Shown: positions 17,070-26,845 of the stretch, piece after piece | Position numbering within the stretch: position 1 is the stretch's first letter | Layout: each line of letters opens with the position of its first letter | NCBI GenBank assembly: GCA_964587105.1 | Contig: CAZPKG010000001.1 | Span: 262,916-326,915 of the forward strand | Length of the DNA stretch: 64,000 nt | Reading direction: 5' to 3' | Source of the DNA: JABWCQ01 sp964587105 | GTDB taxonomy: Bacteria; Electryoneota; RPQS01 | Notes under the pieces: model-generated | The model's input: only the letters and a program-made list of their open reading frames with translations | Database searches by the model: none | What the model was told of the DNA's origin: nothing | Translations under genes and position numbers: made by a program

Positions 17070-20000
17070 GTGAATGGGATGAGAATGAGTGATTGGAGGA
17101 GCCTGCGGTGCCTCGCTTGGCTTGCGGCAGTTCTCGTGCTGTCAGCGGATTTTGCCGTTGCCGGGACAGATCGCGTTTCCATCTTCCTCGTCCTTGAGCC
17201 TGAGCCATTCGTCCGGAATGAAGTCCTTGCTCGCGCGGGTCGTACTCTCGAGCTTGCCGAGGCCCACGAAATGTGCCTCAAGGCTGCACAAGAGTATGCC
17301 AGCGTCACTCAGACTCCAGTCCTGAAAAGGTTGTCCGAACTATCTTCGCTTGCCGACCTTCAAAATATTCGCGCCTACTGGGCTGCTAACACGATTTCCC
17401 TCGAGTGCGACCCCGCATGGATCCCCATATTCCGTCAGTGGCCCGAGATAATCGAGGTTCAAGAAGAACAGCTTCTCGAACTCGATCCTATCACAACTCC
17501 AATTCCCGAAAATCCCCGCCGCTCACTTGATGATGGTGTAACCGTTGCACTGACTGATATTCGTGCTCCCGAGGCGTGGGCGCTCGGCTTGACCGGCGTT
17601 GGCGTTTTGCTCGCGAACTTCGATTCCGGCGTGTATGGCTCAAATCCTGCTTTATCTTCGAGGTGGCGCGGTAATAATGGACATCCAGCCAACCAATGCT
17701 GGTTCGATCTCGTCGAGCCGATTACCTCTACTCCCGGTGACAACGACGGGCATGGTACGCTTACGATGGGCTTGCAATGCGGAATCGGTGTAAATGATAC
17801 TGTTGGTGTGGCTTGGAATGCGCAGTTTATCGCCGCCGCCGTTGCTGAAGGGGGATTCACGATCAACAACGCTTTGGCTGCATTCCAGTGGGTGTTGGAC
17901 CCTGACGGAAACCCCGCGACATTTGATGATGTCCCGCGCGTGCTTTCGAACTCATGGGGATTTAATGGCGGTGTGGACGTGTGCAACAACGTGCTGTTTC
18001 AGGCTATCGATTTGGCCGAAGCGGCGGGGATTGCCATCGTTTGGTCCGCGGGTAATGAAGGTCCGCCCAGCGGAACCATTCGCAATCCAGCCAACAGAGC
18101 AGACAACTTGGTCTCAGGATTTGCCGTCGGCGGTTGGGACGGAGTTGTAGATTCCGTTTGGGTTTCATCGAGTCGCGGCCCGACTCCTTGTAACCCCGAT
18201 CCGATTTTGCGTGTGAAGCCTGAGATCGTCGCGCCATCGCGCGACGTGCGTTCAACATACATCGGCAGCGGCTATGCGTCAAGTAGTGGAACCTCGTTCT
18301 CCGCTCCGTTGGCGGCAGGCACGCTCGCACTGATGATTGAAGCGAATCCGATGCTCCCGCCCGATTCGCTGCTCGAGTTGTTGATGTACACAGCAGTTGA
18401 CGAAAGCACTCCCGGACTGGACAACAATGCGGGCTATGGCAGGTTGGACGCCTATCTCGCTTGTCAGGCGGCTTTGACCGGTTTAGGTTGGGTGAGAGGA
18501 GTTGTTCAAAATCAGTGGGGAACGCCGATTGCCTCTGCGGATATTGATTTGCTCAATCAGCCGCATCATACAACCACGGATTCAGCTGGACGATTCCTGT
18601 TTGCCTTTCCCGCTTTCTTTCCATTGCAGATTCAAGTCGTCGCCAACGGCCACGTTCCGCAGACGACGTCGATAACCGTTTTGCCGCAGGACACGGCCTA
18701 CGTCACAATAACACTGCAAACAACTCAAGAGGGAATACTCTCCGGCAATGTGATCGACTGCCGCGGTTTGCCGGCAGCGGGGGCGTTAATTACAATCCCC
18801 AATGAGTCGTATCCGCCTACGTTCACCGACGGCAATGGGCGATTCGTGATGACGATGCAGCCGGGCACATACTCCGTTGCGTGTTCAAGCGGAGTGTGCG
18901 GATCCATTGTTATGGCCGGAGTACACATTCAGACCCGCGCGATTACCGACATTGAAATCGTCCTTCCGCTCAATCCCGCGTTTTTGTGTTCGGATGAAGA
19001 TCAATTCGGTTACTTCTTCTGCGACAATAATGATCCAGGCGGTCCGACTGAAATCTACACATCCGTCGCGCCGTCTGAAGGCGGACTTGGCGTCATTCAC
19101 AATCTGCCAGACGACGGCAATGTTCCGCTGGCGATGCCTTTCCCGGTGAAGTTCTATGGACAGACCTACAGCCGGATGTTCTTGAACTCAAATGGAATAA
19201 TTAGCTTTGTTAGATATGCAACGGCATATAATAATCTGCCGTTGCCGTATAACTTGACTCCTGCGCTGTTTCCGTTCTGGGATGATTTCAGTGACAATTT
19301 AGGCGGACACATTCTGTCCGACTATGATCCTACGCATGGTACGTACACCGTCGAATGGTATGAAGTCCCCTATTTTGTTTCGATCCCGCCGCCGACGGAC
19401 AGCGCAAATTTCCAAATGGTCATTTACGACCAGGCCGTTCTACCCACTGCGAGCGGCAATAACGTTATTGAGTTTCGATACGGACGTATTCCGCGCAACG
19501 GCAGCTGCACCATCGGGATTGACAAAGCTACAGCTAATACCTATCTCCGCTACGGTTACAACGGTACTTGGGAGACCCACGCTGTCCCTGCGGCAGAGAA
19601 CGTGACAGTCAGGCTGTCCGATGAACAGCCTGCGTCGGGCGTCCCATCGCTTGCTCTTGAACCATCGAGCCTTGCTATATCACTTGAGCCCGGCGAGACA
19701 CTCGACACCTCGATCTTTGTCCGCAATCTCGGCAGCGCGCCGCTGGCCTATTTTGCATCATCGTCCAACGCTGCGGGACTCGGGCAATCGCAGGACACTT
19801 TGGCGCGTGCAGTTGTGTTTCCCGAATTGCCGAAGGGTCATGTGCCGACTCGAATTGAATCGTTTGACAATGCGCTCGACGAATGGATTCCCGACGCTAA
19901 CGGCTATGCATGGCGGAGTTCGCGTTCGGATACGTCGGTGCATTACCAGTTCTTCGATATCTCGACAGTCGGTACGAATCTCGGGTTGACGATGGATGAT

Positions 20001-20930
20001 ACGACTTCTTTCCCGCGTCCATTGCCATTTGAGTTTCCGCTCTTTGGCCGCGTCTTCACCAAATATTGCGCCTGCACAAACGGATTCATCTCGTTTTGGT
20101 CGCAGGTTCGAAATTACGTGAATGACCCGTTGAATACTGTGCGTGATCCGTATTACACTGTTGCGCCGTACTGGACGGACATGAACCCGACCGCAGGCGG
20201 TCAGGTTTTAGAGTACTACGACGTGACGAATGACCGATTTATTGTTCAATGGAATCGAATCCCGCCATGGGGTGTGCCGTCCTCGAACACACTGACGTAT
20301 CAAGCCATTCTTTATCGTGACGGCGGTGTGGACTTGGTCTATGAACGGATGCGTGGGATCGTTCCGCTCAAGACAGTTGGAATTAAGGGAGGAAATTCGA
20401 CCGAGTTTTTGCAATTGACCTACAACGGTGCTCTGGTTGACAGCATGATGACGTTGCGCATTGCGCGACCCGATACGGCTGCGTCATCGCTGCGAATTCT
20501 GAGCGGACATCAAGCAGTCGTGCCGCCGCAAGGTGCGCAGGAGATTCGTTTTCGCATTGTCAATCATTCCGTTGCACAGGGACTCATTTCGCTTCCATTG
20601 ACGATCGAATCGTCCGACCCTGATGGCAGCGGCGCAGAACTTGTTGTGGCGATGCAAGGCGGCACTCCATTTGATCCGCAAACCGTGATCGCCGCAGATG
20701 GCAGTAACCTCCGTTTGCACTGGCATTCTCATCCGATTGATAATTTTGCCATTTGGACCGCGCTGCCCAATGATTCTCTATTTGTTCCGTTCGTTACTTC
20801 CGTGACCGATACTCATTACACTATGACGCTGCCCACGGACGTAGCACGTATCTTCGCAGTAACCCTGGCCGGTGCTCCCGCGCCGACCGCCACAAATATC
20901 AAGTCCGGTAAATCTGTTTCCTACCGTTAG
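17070..20930 (+). CDS. Secreted S8 (subtilisin-type) serine protease with Ig-like C-terminal modules
   Basis: Extracellular endopeptidase. A signal peptide (LAWLAAVLVLSADFAVAG) is followed by a prodomain-like region to about residue 150 and then the S8 catalytic domain. The triad is Asp185 (NFDSG), His228 (NDGHGT) and Ser409 (SGTSFSAP), with the oxyanion Asn329 in SAGNEG. After about 480 there are two carboxypeptidase-regulatory/CnaB-like domains (RGVVQNQWGTPIASADI; SGNVIDCRGLPAAGALI). Two copies of a roughly 200-residue beta module follow, marked by PFPVKFYGQTYSRMFLNSNG and PFEFPLFGRVF. No classical type IX sorting domain is seen. The start could be GTG 17070 or ATG 17079/17085. Confidence 0.93.
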   Translation: MNGMRMSDWRSLRCLAWLAAVLVLSADFAVAGTDRVSIFLVLEPEPFVRNEVLARAGRTLELAEAHEMCLKAAQEYASVTQTPVLKRLSELSSLADLQNIRAYWAANTISLECDPAWIPIFRQWPEIIEVQEEQLLELDPITTPIPENPRRSLDDGVTVALTDIRAPEAWALGLTGVGVLLANFDSGVYGSNPALSSRWRGNNGHPANQCWFDLVEPITSTPGDNDGHGTLTMGLQCGIGVNDTVGVAWNAQFIAAAVAEGGFTINNALAAFQWVLDPDGNPATFDDVPRVLSNSWGFNGGVDVCNNVLFQAIDLAEAAGIAIVWSAGNEGPPSGTIRNPANRADNLVSGFAVGGWDGVVDSVWVSSSRGPTPCNPDPILRVKPEIVAPSRDVRSTYIGSGYASSSGTSFSAPLAAGTLALMIEANPMLPPDSLLELLMYTAVDESTPGLDNNAGYGRLDAYLACQAALTGLGWVRGVVQNQWGTPIASADIDLLNQPHHTTTDSAGRFLFAFPAFFPLQIQVVANGHVPQTTSITVLPQDTAYVTITLQTTQEGILSGNVIDCRGLPAAGALITIPNESYPPTFTDGNGRFVMTMQPGTYSVACSSGVCGSIVMAGVHIQTRAITDIEIVLPLNPAFLCSDEDQFGYFFCDNNDPGGPTEIYTSVAPSEGGLGVIHNLPDDGNVPLAMPFPVKFYGQTYSRMFLNSNGIISFVRYATAYNNLPLPYNLTPALFPFWDDFSDNLGGHILSDYDPTHGTYTVEWYEVPYFVSIPPPTDSANFQMVIYDQAVLPTASGNNVIEFRYGRIPRNGSCTIGIDKATANTYLRYGYNGTWETHAVPAAENVTVRLSDEQPASGVPSLALEPSSLAISLEPGETLDTSIFVRNLGSAPLAYFASSSNAAGLGQSQDTLARAVVFPELPKGHVPTRIESFDNALDEWIPDANGYAWRSSRSDTSVHYQFFDISTVGTNLGLTMDDTTSFPRPLPFEFPLFGRVFTKYCACTNGFISFWSQVRNYVNDPLNTVRDPYYTVAPYWTDMNPTAGGQVLEYYDVTNDRFIVQWNRIPPWGVPSSNTLTYQAILYRDGGVDLVYERMRGIVPLKTVGIKGGNSTEFLQLTYNGALVDSMMTLRIARPDTAASSLRILSGHQAVVPPQGAQEIRFRIVNHSVAQGLISLPLTIESSDPDGSGAELVVAMQGGTPFDPQTVIAADGSNLRLHWHSHPIDNFAIWTALPNDSLFVPFVTSVTDTHYTMTLPTDVARIFAVTLAGAPAPTATNIKSGKSVSYR

Positions 20931-20965
20931 CCACAATTGGCTGTTACGATGAACCGAGGTGTCCT

Positions 20966-23900
20966 ATGATTCGTATGTTGTCACTGCTTCTGTTGTTCAC
21001 ATTGGGATTCACCACCGCGCAAGCGGGTATCAATGCACCCCATCACTCCCTTATTCGCGTGTTCGGCAAAGATATCGCGCATGAAAAGATGCTCCTGCAC
21101 GATGATTTGCTCGACGTTATGCCGCAAGACGGCGATCCGGGTATTCTGATTGCCGCGCTGCCGGGCGACTTCGACTATTTGAAGAATCGAGGTTATCGCT
21201 GGGACATCATTCATCAGGACCTCGAAGATTTTTATGCTCGCCGAGGCCGTGACGGAAATTCGCTTGATCTGATGGGCGGTTTCAAGACGAATACTGAAAT
21301 CAATGCCGCGATGGACACGATCCACATGCAGCATCCGACGATCACGACTGCGAAGTTTGCCATTGGTCAGACGCTTGAAGGCAATAACATCTATGCGATG
21401 AAGATCAGTGACAATCCCGACGTTGACGAAAATGAAATCGAGTTGTTTTACAACTCGCTCATTCACGCTCGTGAACCGGGAGCGATGGAAGTCCTGTTCC
21501 TGTTTATGAACTATCTGACGGACCAATATGGAACCAACCAGAGCGTCACGGATCTTGTAAACGACCGCGAGTTCTATTTCGTCCCGTGCATCAATGTAGA
21601 TGGCTATCTCTACAACCAGTCAACGAACCCCAACGGCGGCGGAATGTGGCGCAAAAACCGCCGCAACAACGGCGGCGGCAGTTTTGGCGTTGACCTGAAC
21701 CGCAACTTCGGGTTCAATTGGGGTTATGATAACAACGGTTCGTCGCCTACTCCTGCCTCGGAAACCTATCGCGGCACAGGCCCGTTTTCCGAACCGGAAA
21801 CCCAAGTGATTCGCAATTTCATTGAGTCGCGTAATTTTCTGGTGTCGATGAACTATCATACCTATTCGAATCTCGTGCTCTATCCGTGGGGAACGCAGGC
21901 CTTCCAGGGTGGTTTCACTCCAGAGAATGATATTTTTGCGCTCATGGCCGACTCGATTCAATACTATATTCAGCAAGTGAACGGCGCAGTTTATGAGATT
22001 GGCCCTCCGTGGCAGTTGCTGTACAATGTGAACGGCGATTGCAACGATTGGTGCTATGGCGAGCAGGGTACGAAGCCGCGCATCTTCCCGTTCACAACGG
22101 AAGTTGGCGGAGCATCAGACGGTTTCTGGCCCGCACAAAATCGGATACTTCCGCTTGCCCAAGAGAACCTGCCTGCGAACTTGTTTGTTGCTCGCTATGC
22201 AGTGAATCTTGTTCCACCGGATTTGCAAGTTCGTCGTGTCCGCCAATTTCAAACTGAACAGCTTGGCGATAACGACGGAGTGGTTGAACCCGGCGAGAGT
22301 GTTGCGCTGACAGTTTATTTGAGAAACACAGGATTTCTCGACTTAACCGGTTTGACAGGCACATTGACGACGTCAACTCCCAATGTGACAGTCGCTTCAG
22401 GAACGTCGAATTGGCCGACGCTCCTCTCACAGGATTCCGCCGCCAACTCGACAGAGCTAACGCTCAATGTTGGGGCTGGTTTTAGTTCACCGGGTTCAAT
22501 TACTTGTCAACTCCACCTTTCTTCGGTGGAAGGGCTTGACACAACAATCACGACATATGCCGTTGTGGGTAATCCAGTGTTCTTTGACAACGGAGAAGGC
22601 GGCACAAACGGCTGGACGCATACGGGCACGGTGGATCAATGGCATCAAACGACTCACCGTTCGGCCTCGGCGACGCATTCGTGGTATTGCGGAATCGAAG
22701 GCTCGTGGCAATATAGCTCAAATCAGAATGCTTCCTTGACTTCGCCTCCGATTCTATTAGGGAGCAATTCCGTTCTTACCTTTTCGCATTACTACGAGCT
22801 TGAAACCGACTTCGACTACGGTTTTGTTGAAGTGACAGACGGCACGGGTACCTACAGCGTGGCCGGCCCCTTTACCGGAAGCAACGGGTCATTCCAAACC
22901 GTCAGCGTGTCGCTTGCGCAATTCCCGGCAGGCAGCATGGTGAACATCCGCTTCCGTCAGACGAGTGATGGCGCGTTAGTACAAGAAGGTTGGTATGTAG
23001 ATGACATCTTTGTTGGTCCGCCGCCAAGTATTAGTGTCAGCCCTGCGTCAGTGAGCGCATCCGTTGATACTACTGCGATTCAGGAGGAAGAGGTTTACGT
23101 CACGAACAACGGTGGCTCGGATCTTGTTTATTCACTTCTGTTCCAAAATGGCACTGCAGCAGCGGATACCGGCGGCCCGGACGCGTTCGGCTATCGTTGG
23201 CAGGATTCGGATGATCCGTGCGGCCCGACCTACTCGTGGTTGCCGATTAGTGCGTTAGGCACTCCGATTACCTGGGCCGATGGAGAAGGCGATCAAGTTC
23301 GCGGGCCCTATGCTCTACCGTTTGCATTCCCATTCTACGGCACGATGTATAACCGAGTGTTCGTGAGCGCCAACGGCTGGGTGAGCTTTGCCGACAGCAT
23401 CAACGAAACATTTACCAACACAACCCTGCCCAACGCGACCGCTGCGGAAGCTGCGATCTTCGCGTGGTGGGATGACCTGAAACCGCAGCTTGCCGGAACC
23501 AATGTTCGCTATTGGAACAACGGTATCGACTCTGCGGCAGTGAGCTATGAAAATATTCGCGCAGGTACGGCTCCGAATCAGGGCACGTACAATTTCCAAA
23601 TCTTGCTGACCGCGCGAGGCGAAGCCCGCGTTTTCTATGGCAATATGGGAACAATCCGGCTTACCAGCGCAACGATTGGAATTCAGAACGAAGAACGAAA
23701 TATTGGTTTGACAGTTTTGAATAATCAGGCTGGAATTGCCAATAACGAATCGCGCCGCTTCGCGCTTGGGCCACGGTGGGTTTCCGTTCTGCCGGTCTCG
23801 GGCGTCGTCCCGCCCAATTCTGTGGACACACTGCGACTGAGCTTCCTCGGTGAAGAGTTATGTGGAATTCCGAGCCTGAGCGGATTGGTGATTCGTTCAA

Positions 23901-24172
23901 ATGATCAGGACACTCCTGAAGTCACAATTCCAATTATTGCAACACCGTTAGCCAATCTCGAAGCACCTACGAATTTGACTATTCTGCCGATTGGAAATGA
24001 TCTCCAATTGCGTTGGCAGGCTGTTCCCGGCGCGTCAGCATATCGCGTGGAATATCTGTTTGATATCGGAGGTCTTCCGACCATCGTGGGCACACCGGTA
24101 ACAAACAGCTTCATTCATGTTGACGCTCTGAATACGTCCTTTGGCTACTATCAAGTTCGCGCGCTGCCATAA
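20966..24172 (+). CDS. Secreted M14 zinc carboxypeptidase with Ig-like C-terminal modules
   Basis: Removes C-terminal residues from peptides outside the cell. Signal peptide: MIRMLSLLLLFTLGFTTAQA. The M14 catalytic domain shows zinc ligands His167 and Glu170 (HARE), substrate Arg246 (LNRNFG), third ligand His298 (NYHTYS) and catalytic Glu379 (FTTEVGG). Downstream are a CARDB-like domain (PDLQVRRV; NDGVVEPGESV), a MAM/cleaved-adhesin-like domain ending GWYVDDIFVG, and an Ig-like BACON/ASH-type domain. These are followed by the same PFAFPFYGTMYNRVF module found in the upstream protease, and a C-terminal Fn3-like domain. It starts 35 bp after the protease stop, so the two are probably co-expressed. 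Confidence 0.93.
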   Translation: MIRMLSLLLLFTLGFTTAQAGINAPHHSLIRVFGKDIAHEKMLLHDDLLDVMPQDGDPGILIAALPGDFDYLKNRGYRWDIIHQDLEDFYARRGRDGNSLDLMGGFKTNTEINAAMDTIHMQHPTITTAKFAIGQTLEGNNIYAMKISDNPDVDENEIELFYNSLIHAREPGAMEVLFLFMNYLTDQYGTNQSVTDLVNDREFYFVPCINVDGYLYNQSTNPNGGGMWRKNRRNNGGGSFGVDLNRNFGFNWGYDNNGSSPTPASETYRGTGPFSEPETQVIRNFIESRNFLVSMNYHTYSNLVLYPWGTQAFQGGFTPENDIFALMADSIQYYIQQVNGAVYEIGPPWQLLYNVNGDCNDWCYGEQGTKPRIFPFTTEVGGASDGFWPAQNRILPLAQENLPANLFVARYAVNLVPPDLQVRRVRQFQTEQLGDNDGVVEPGESVALTVYLRNTGFLDLTGLTGTLTTSTPNVTVASGTSNWPTLLSQDSAANSTELTLNVGAGFSSPGSITCQLHLSSVEGLDTTITTYAVVGNPVFFDNGEGGTNGWTHTGTVDQWHQTTHRSASATHSWYCGIEGSWQYSSNQNASLTSPPILLGSNSVLTFSHYYELETDFDYGFVEVTDGTGTYSVAGPFTGSNGSFQTVSVSLAQFPAGSMVNIRFRQTSDGALVQEGWYVDDIFVGPPPSISVSPASVSASVDTTAIQEEEVYVTNNGGSDLVYSLLFQNGTAAADTGGPDAFGYRWQDSDDPCGPTYSWLPISALGTPITWADGEGDQVRGPYALPFAFPFYGTMYNRVFVSANGWVSFADSINETFTNTTLPNATAAEAAIFAWWDDLKPQLAGTNVRYWNNGIDSAAVSYENIRAGTAPNQGTYNFQILLTARGEARVFYGNMGTIRLTSATIGIQNEERNIGLTVLNNQAGIANNESRRFALGPRWVSVLPVSGVVPPNSVDTLRLSFLGEELCGIPSLSGLVIRSNDQDTPEVTIPIIATPLANLEAPTNLTILPIGNDLQLRWQAVPGASAYRVEYLFDIGGLPTIVGTPVTNSFIHVDALNTSFGYYQVRALP

Positions 24173-24184
24173 GGAGATTCGTAG

Positions 24185-25888
24185 TTGCACTTCATTCGCA
24201 CTTGCTTCGTATTGTTAGTTGTCGTTGGGCTGCACTCGGCCAAGTGGGCCGAGTGCGCCACGCGACGCCCGGCCTGGGCACCCCACGCCATGATCGCATC
24301 CGCAGACTCGCACGCCACACAAGCCGGACTGCAAATTCTTGAAGCCGGTGGTAACGCCGTTGACGCGGCATGTGCTGTTGCGATGGCACTTGGAGTCACC
24401 GAAGGCTATTCAAGCGGTATCGGTGGCGGATGCTTTATCGTGTTGCACATGGCCGATGGCCGCGAAATCGCCATTGACGGACGGGAAATTGCTCCGGCAA
24501 AATCGTCAAGATTGATGTTCGTGCCGCGCAAGCCCACGGATGCAACCGACCTGTCGCTCTATTCACCGCTCGCCGCTGGAGTACCGGGCCAAGTTGCCGC
24601 ATTTGATCTGGCCGTGCGCGAGTATGGCACGATGCCGTTTGCCGATCTGTTGGCGCCGGCGATTGCGCTCGCTGACACGGGTTTTGTTCTTGACGAATAC
24701 TATGCCGGAGTCGTTCAGAGCTATGCCACGCGCATGATGAACGATCCCGGCTCGCTTGCCGTTTATTTCGACTACGACGGCAAACCATTGGCGAAAGGGG
24801 AGAGGCTTGTCCAGAAAGACCTTGCCGCAACTCTTACTCGCATGGCCAAGAACGGCGCCGCCGAGTTCTATTCTGGTGAAACCGCTGACCTGATTGCAGA
24901 GTACATGAAGAAGTCCGGCGGTATCATCACTAAGCAAGACTTGGTGAGTTACAAACCAGTCGCGCTTGAACCCGTGCGGGGGAGCTATCGCGGGTATGAC
25001 GTAATCTCGATGCCGCCGCCAAGTTCTGGTGGTATTCATCTGATACAGATTCTCAATCTGTTGGAAGATTATCCGCTGTCGTACCTTGAAGCAGGATCGT
25101 CCGAATCTCTTCATCTAATCGCTGAAAGCATGAGTCTTGCTTTTGCAGATAGAGCGGAGTTTTTAGGCGACCCAGCCTTCACACCGGTTCCAACTGAAGC
25201 GCTGATTCACAAAGCCTACGCTGATACGTTGCGCAAAAAAATATCGCGCACACGGCATCTTCCGCAACCGAATGCAGGCGATCCGTGGGCTTTTCTCTCG
25301 CTGATCGACCACCACACCACACATTTCTGCGTTGTGGATGAGCAAGGCAATGCGGCCTCAGTTACGGCTACCGTCAATACGCCGTTTGCGACTTGCATCA
25401 CGGTGCCGGGCACGGGAATCCTGTTGAATAATGAAATGGATGATTTTGTGACCGAACCCGGCAAAGCGAACTTCTTTGGCTTGATCGGCAAAGCAGTCAA
25501 CGAAATTCAGCCGGGTAAGAAACCGCTCTCGTCGATGTCTCCCACGATCGTTCTTCGGAATGGAAAACCGTACATCCTTGCCGGAGGCGCGGGCGGACCC
25601 AGAATTATCACAGCCACGCTGCTGGCCATTGCCAACGCGCTCGACTTCGGAATGGATATTCAGGAGGCGATCGACTATCCCAGAATGCACCAACAGTGGG
25701 TGCCCGACCGACTGTTCATGGAACCGGAACATCCGTTTGATGTCCGAGCGGCCCTGACGGCCAAAGGTCACGCGGTCGAGGTTGGTTCGGCGAGGTCGCG
25801 TGTGCAGGCCATTCAGGCAGATACCCTGCGCGGCGGCTGGAACGGCGCGGCCGATTCGAGAGGCGTTGGTGCCGCAATTGGCTACTGA
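24185..25888 (+). CDS. ggt: Gamma-glutamyltranspeptidase
   Basis: Periplasmic or secreted N-terminal-nucleophile hydrolase that cleaves gamma-glutamyl bonds (glutathione and gamma-glutamyl peptides). The precursor should self-cleave before Thr378 in HTTHFCVVD, giving large and small subunits. Other marks are the SGIGGGCF loop, the PPPSSGG segment and the LAGGAGGPRI stretch. A signal peptide covers roughly residues 1-25. The start is TTG, supported by AAGGAG eight bases upstream. It follows the carboxypeptidase by 12 bp, completing a three-gene peptide-degradation set. Confidence 0.95.
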   Translation: MHFIRTCFVLLVVVGLHSAKWAECATRRPAWAPHAMIASADSHATQAGLQILEAGGNAVDAACAVAMALGVTEGYSSGIGGGCFIVLHMADGREIAIDGREIAPAKSSRLMFVPRKPTDATDLSLYSPLAAGVPGQVAAFDLAVREYGTMPFADLLAPAIALADTGFVLDEYYAGVVQSYATRMMNDPGSLAVYFDYDGKPLAKGERLVQKDLAATLTRMAKNGAAEFYSGETADLIAEYMKKSGGIITKQDLVSYKPVALEPVRGSYRGYDVISMPPPSSGGIHLIQILNLLEDYPLSYLEAGSSESLHLIAESMSLAFADRAEFLGDPAFTPVPTEALIHKAYADTLRKKISRTRHLPQPNAGDPWAFLSLIDHHTTHFCVVDEQGNAASVTATVNTPFATCITVPGTGILLNNEMDDFVTEPGKANFFGLIGKAVNEIQPGKKPLSSMSPTIVLRNGKPYILAGGAGGPRIITATLLAIANALDFGMDIQEAIDYPRMHQQWVPDRLFMEPEHPFDVRAALTAKGHAVEVGSARSRVQAIQADTLRGGWNGAADSRGVGAAIGY

Positions 25889-25924
25889 ACGGTATGTGCG
25901 ACGCAGTGAGAAGGCCATTTAGGT

Positions 25925-25957
25925 CTTGTTGACAATTTAACAAGCCCTCCGTATCTT
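25925..25957 (+). promoter_or_regulatory. Promoter with inverted repeat before the XRE gene
   Basis: A consensus TTGACA (25929-25934), a 17-bp spacer and TATCTT (25952-25957) stand only six bases before the ATG at 25964. The transcript should begin at or next to the start codon. CTTGTT (25925-25930) and AACAAG (25939-25944) form an exact dyad covering the -35, a natural site for autorepression. Confidence 0.7.
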
Positions 25958-25963
25958 AAAGCT

Positions 25964-26395
25964 ATGAGTCAAAACAAAGCTTTACCCCTGAACGTCGGCC
26001 AGCGATTGCACGAGGCTCGGAAGGCTGCCGACATGTCCCAAGACCAGCTTGCTAAGGCGGTTCGCGTTAATCGTTCCTACCTTTCTCTGGTCGAAAACGG
26101 ACGCTCCTCGCCCACAATTGAGTTTCTGGAAAAAGTCGCCGGTGGCCTAAATCTTCGGGTGGAAGAACTTCTGCTTAGGTCGGAGGTCTTTCGCTACCTG
26201 AGCATTTCTCCCAAACACGGATACCTTTACAAGGGGCTGCAAGACCTGCTCGCGGACGATGAGCAGATGCTGTTGATGAATCCGACCAATGAGGAGATTG
26301 AGATTCTAAAGGGCATTCAACTCCATCCCGATCATGATCCCAGCAAACGCTTCTTCGTCGATGCATTGCTCGATCTTCGACGAACGCGATTCTAA
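25964..26395 (+). CDS. XRE-family helix-turn-helix regulator
   Basis: A 143-residue DNA-binding protein. The HTH occupies about residues 11-65 with the usual signature (LHEARKAADMSQDQLAKAVRV, then YLSLVENGRSSPTIEFLEKVA). The C-terminal about 75 residues are acidic and helical with no known sensor domain. The promoter suggests a leaderless message and autoregulation. It precedes the partner-switching genes by 38 bp and may control them; this is inferred from position only. Confidence 0.9.
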   Translation: MSQNKALPLNVGQRLHEARKAADMSQDQLAKAVRVNRSYLSLVENGRSSPTIEFLEKVAGGLNLRVEELLLRSEVFRYLSISPKHGYLYKGLQDLLADDEQMLLMNPTNEEIEILKGIQLHPDHDPSKRFFVDALLDLRRTRF

Positions 26396-26433
26396 CCGTT
26401 ATTTCACACGTTTTCTGAAGACAGGCCATTAGT

Positions 26434-26781
26434 ATGCAGATGCATTCATTTTGGGACAAAGACGTGTTCGTCATGGAACTAAGCGGCAAGTTAATGGGTG
26501 GGCCGGACTCGAGCGGCTTTCATGAAGAAGTCAAACACGCTGTCGAAAACGGCGGTCGCAACGTCGTTGTTGATCTGCATGGTGTAGAGTGGCTGAACAG
26601 CTGGGGAGTCGGACTGCTTGTGTCCGCTTACACGACTTTGAAGAGCCGCGGCGGACAACTTGTTCTGGTCGGCTGCACTCCGAAGGTCCTAACTGTGTTT
26701 CGTATGACACGATTTGATTCTGTTTTTACATTCGGCTCCGACGTCCAGTCGGCGCTGCAAGGGCTCAGCCGTCCGGTCTAA
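26434..26781 (+). CDS. STAS-domain anti-sigma-factor antagonist-like protein (altered phospho-site)
   Basis: A 115-residue single STAS domain (SpoIIAA/RsbV type), expected to bind an anti-sigma kinase when unphosphorylated. The core LSGKLMGGPDSSGFHEEV and GVEWLNSWGVGLLVSAYTTLK align closely with the next gene. At the phosphorylatable pair this protein has Ser56-Trp57, where the neighbour has Ser56-Ser57. Phospho-control may therefore be changed or lost. The two genes look like a tandem duplication. Confidence 0.88.
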   Translation: MQMHSFWDKDVFVMELSGKLMGGPDSSGFHEEVKHAVENGGRNVVVDLHGVEWLNSWGVGLLVSAYTTLKSRGGQLVLVGCTPKVLTVFRMTRFDSVFTFGSDVQSALQGLSRPV

Positions 26782-26845
26782 GCTCTCGATCATCGATTCT
26801 TTTCTTTCTTATCATATAACTGAACCCCTAAGGAGCCACCGGGCA

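Noticed and set aside
17070..24172. Type IX secretion C-terminal sorting domains on the two exoproteases
   Set aside because: I looked for the usual GxYxV-type motif and a C-terminal KxxK pattern; neither protein end shows them convincingly.
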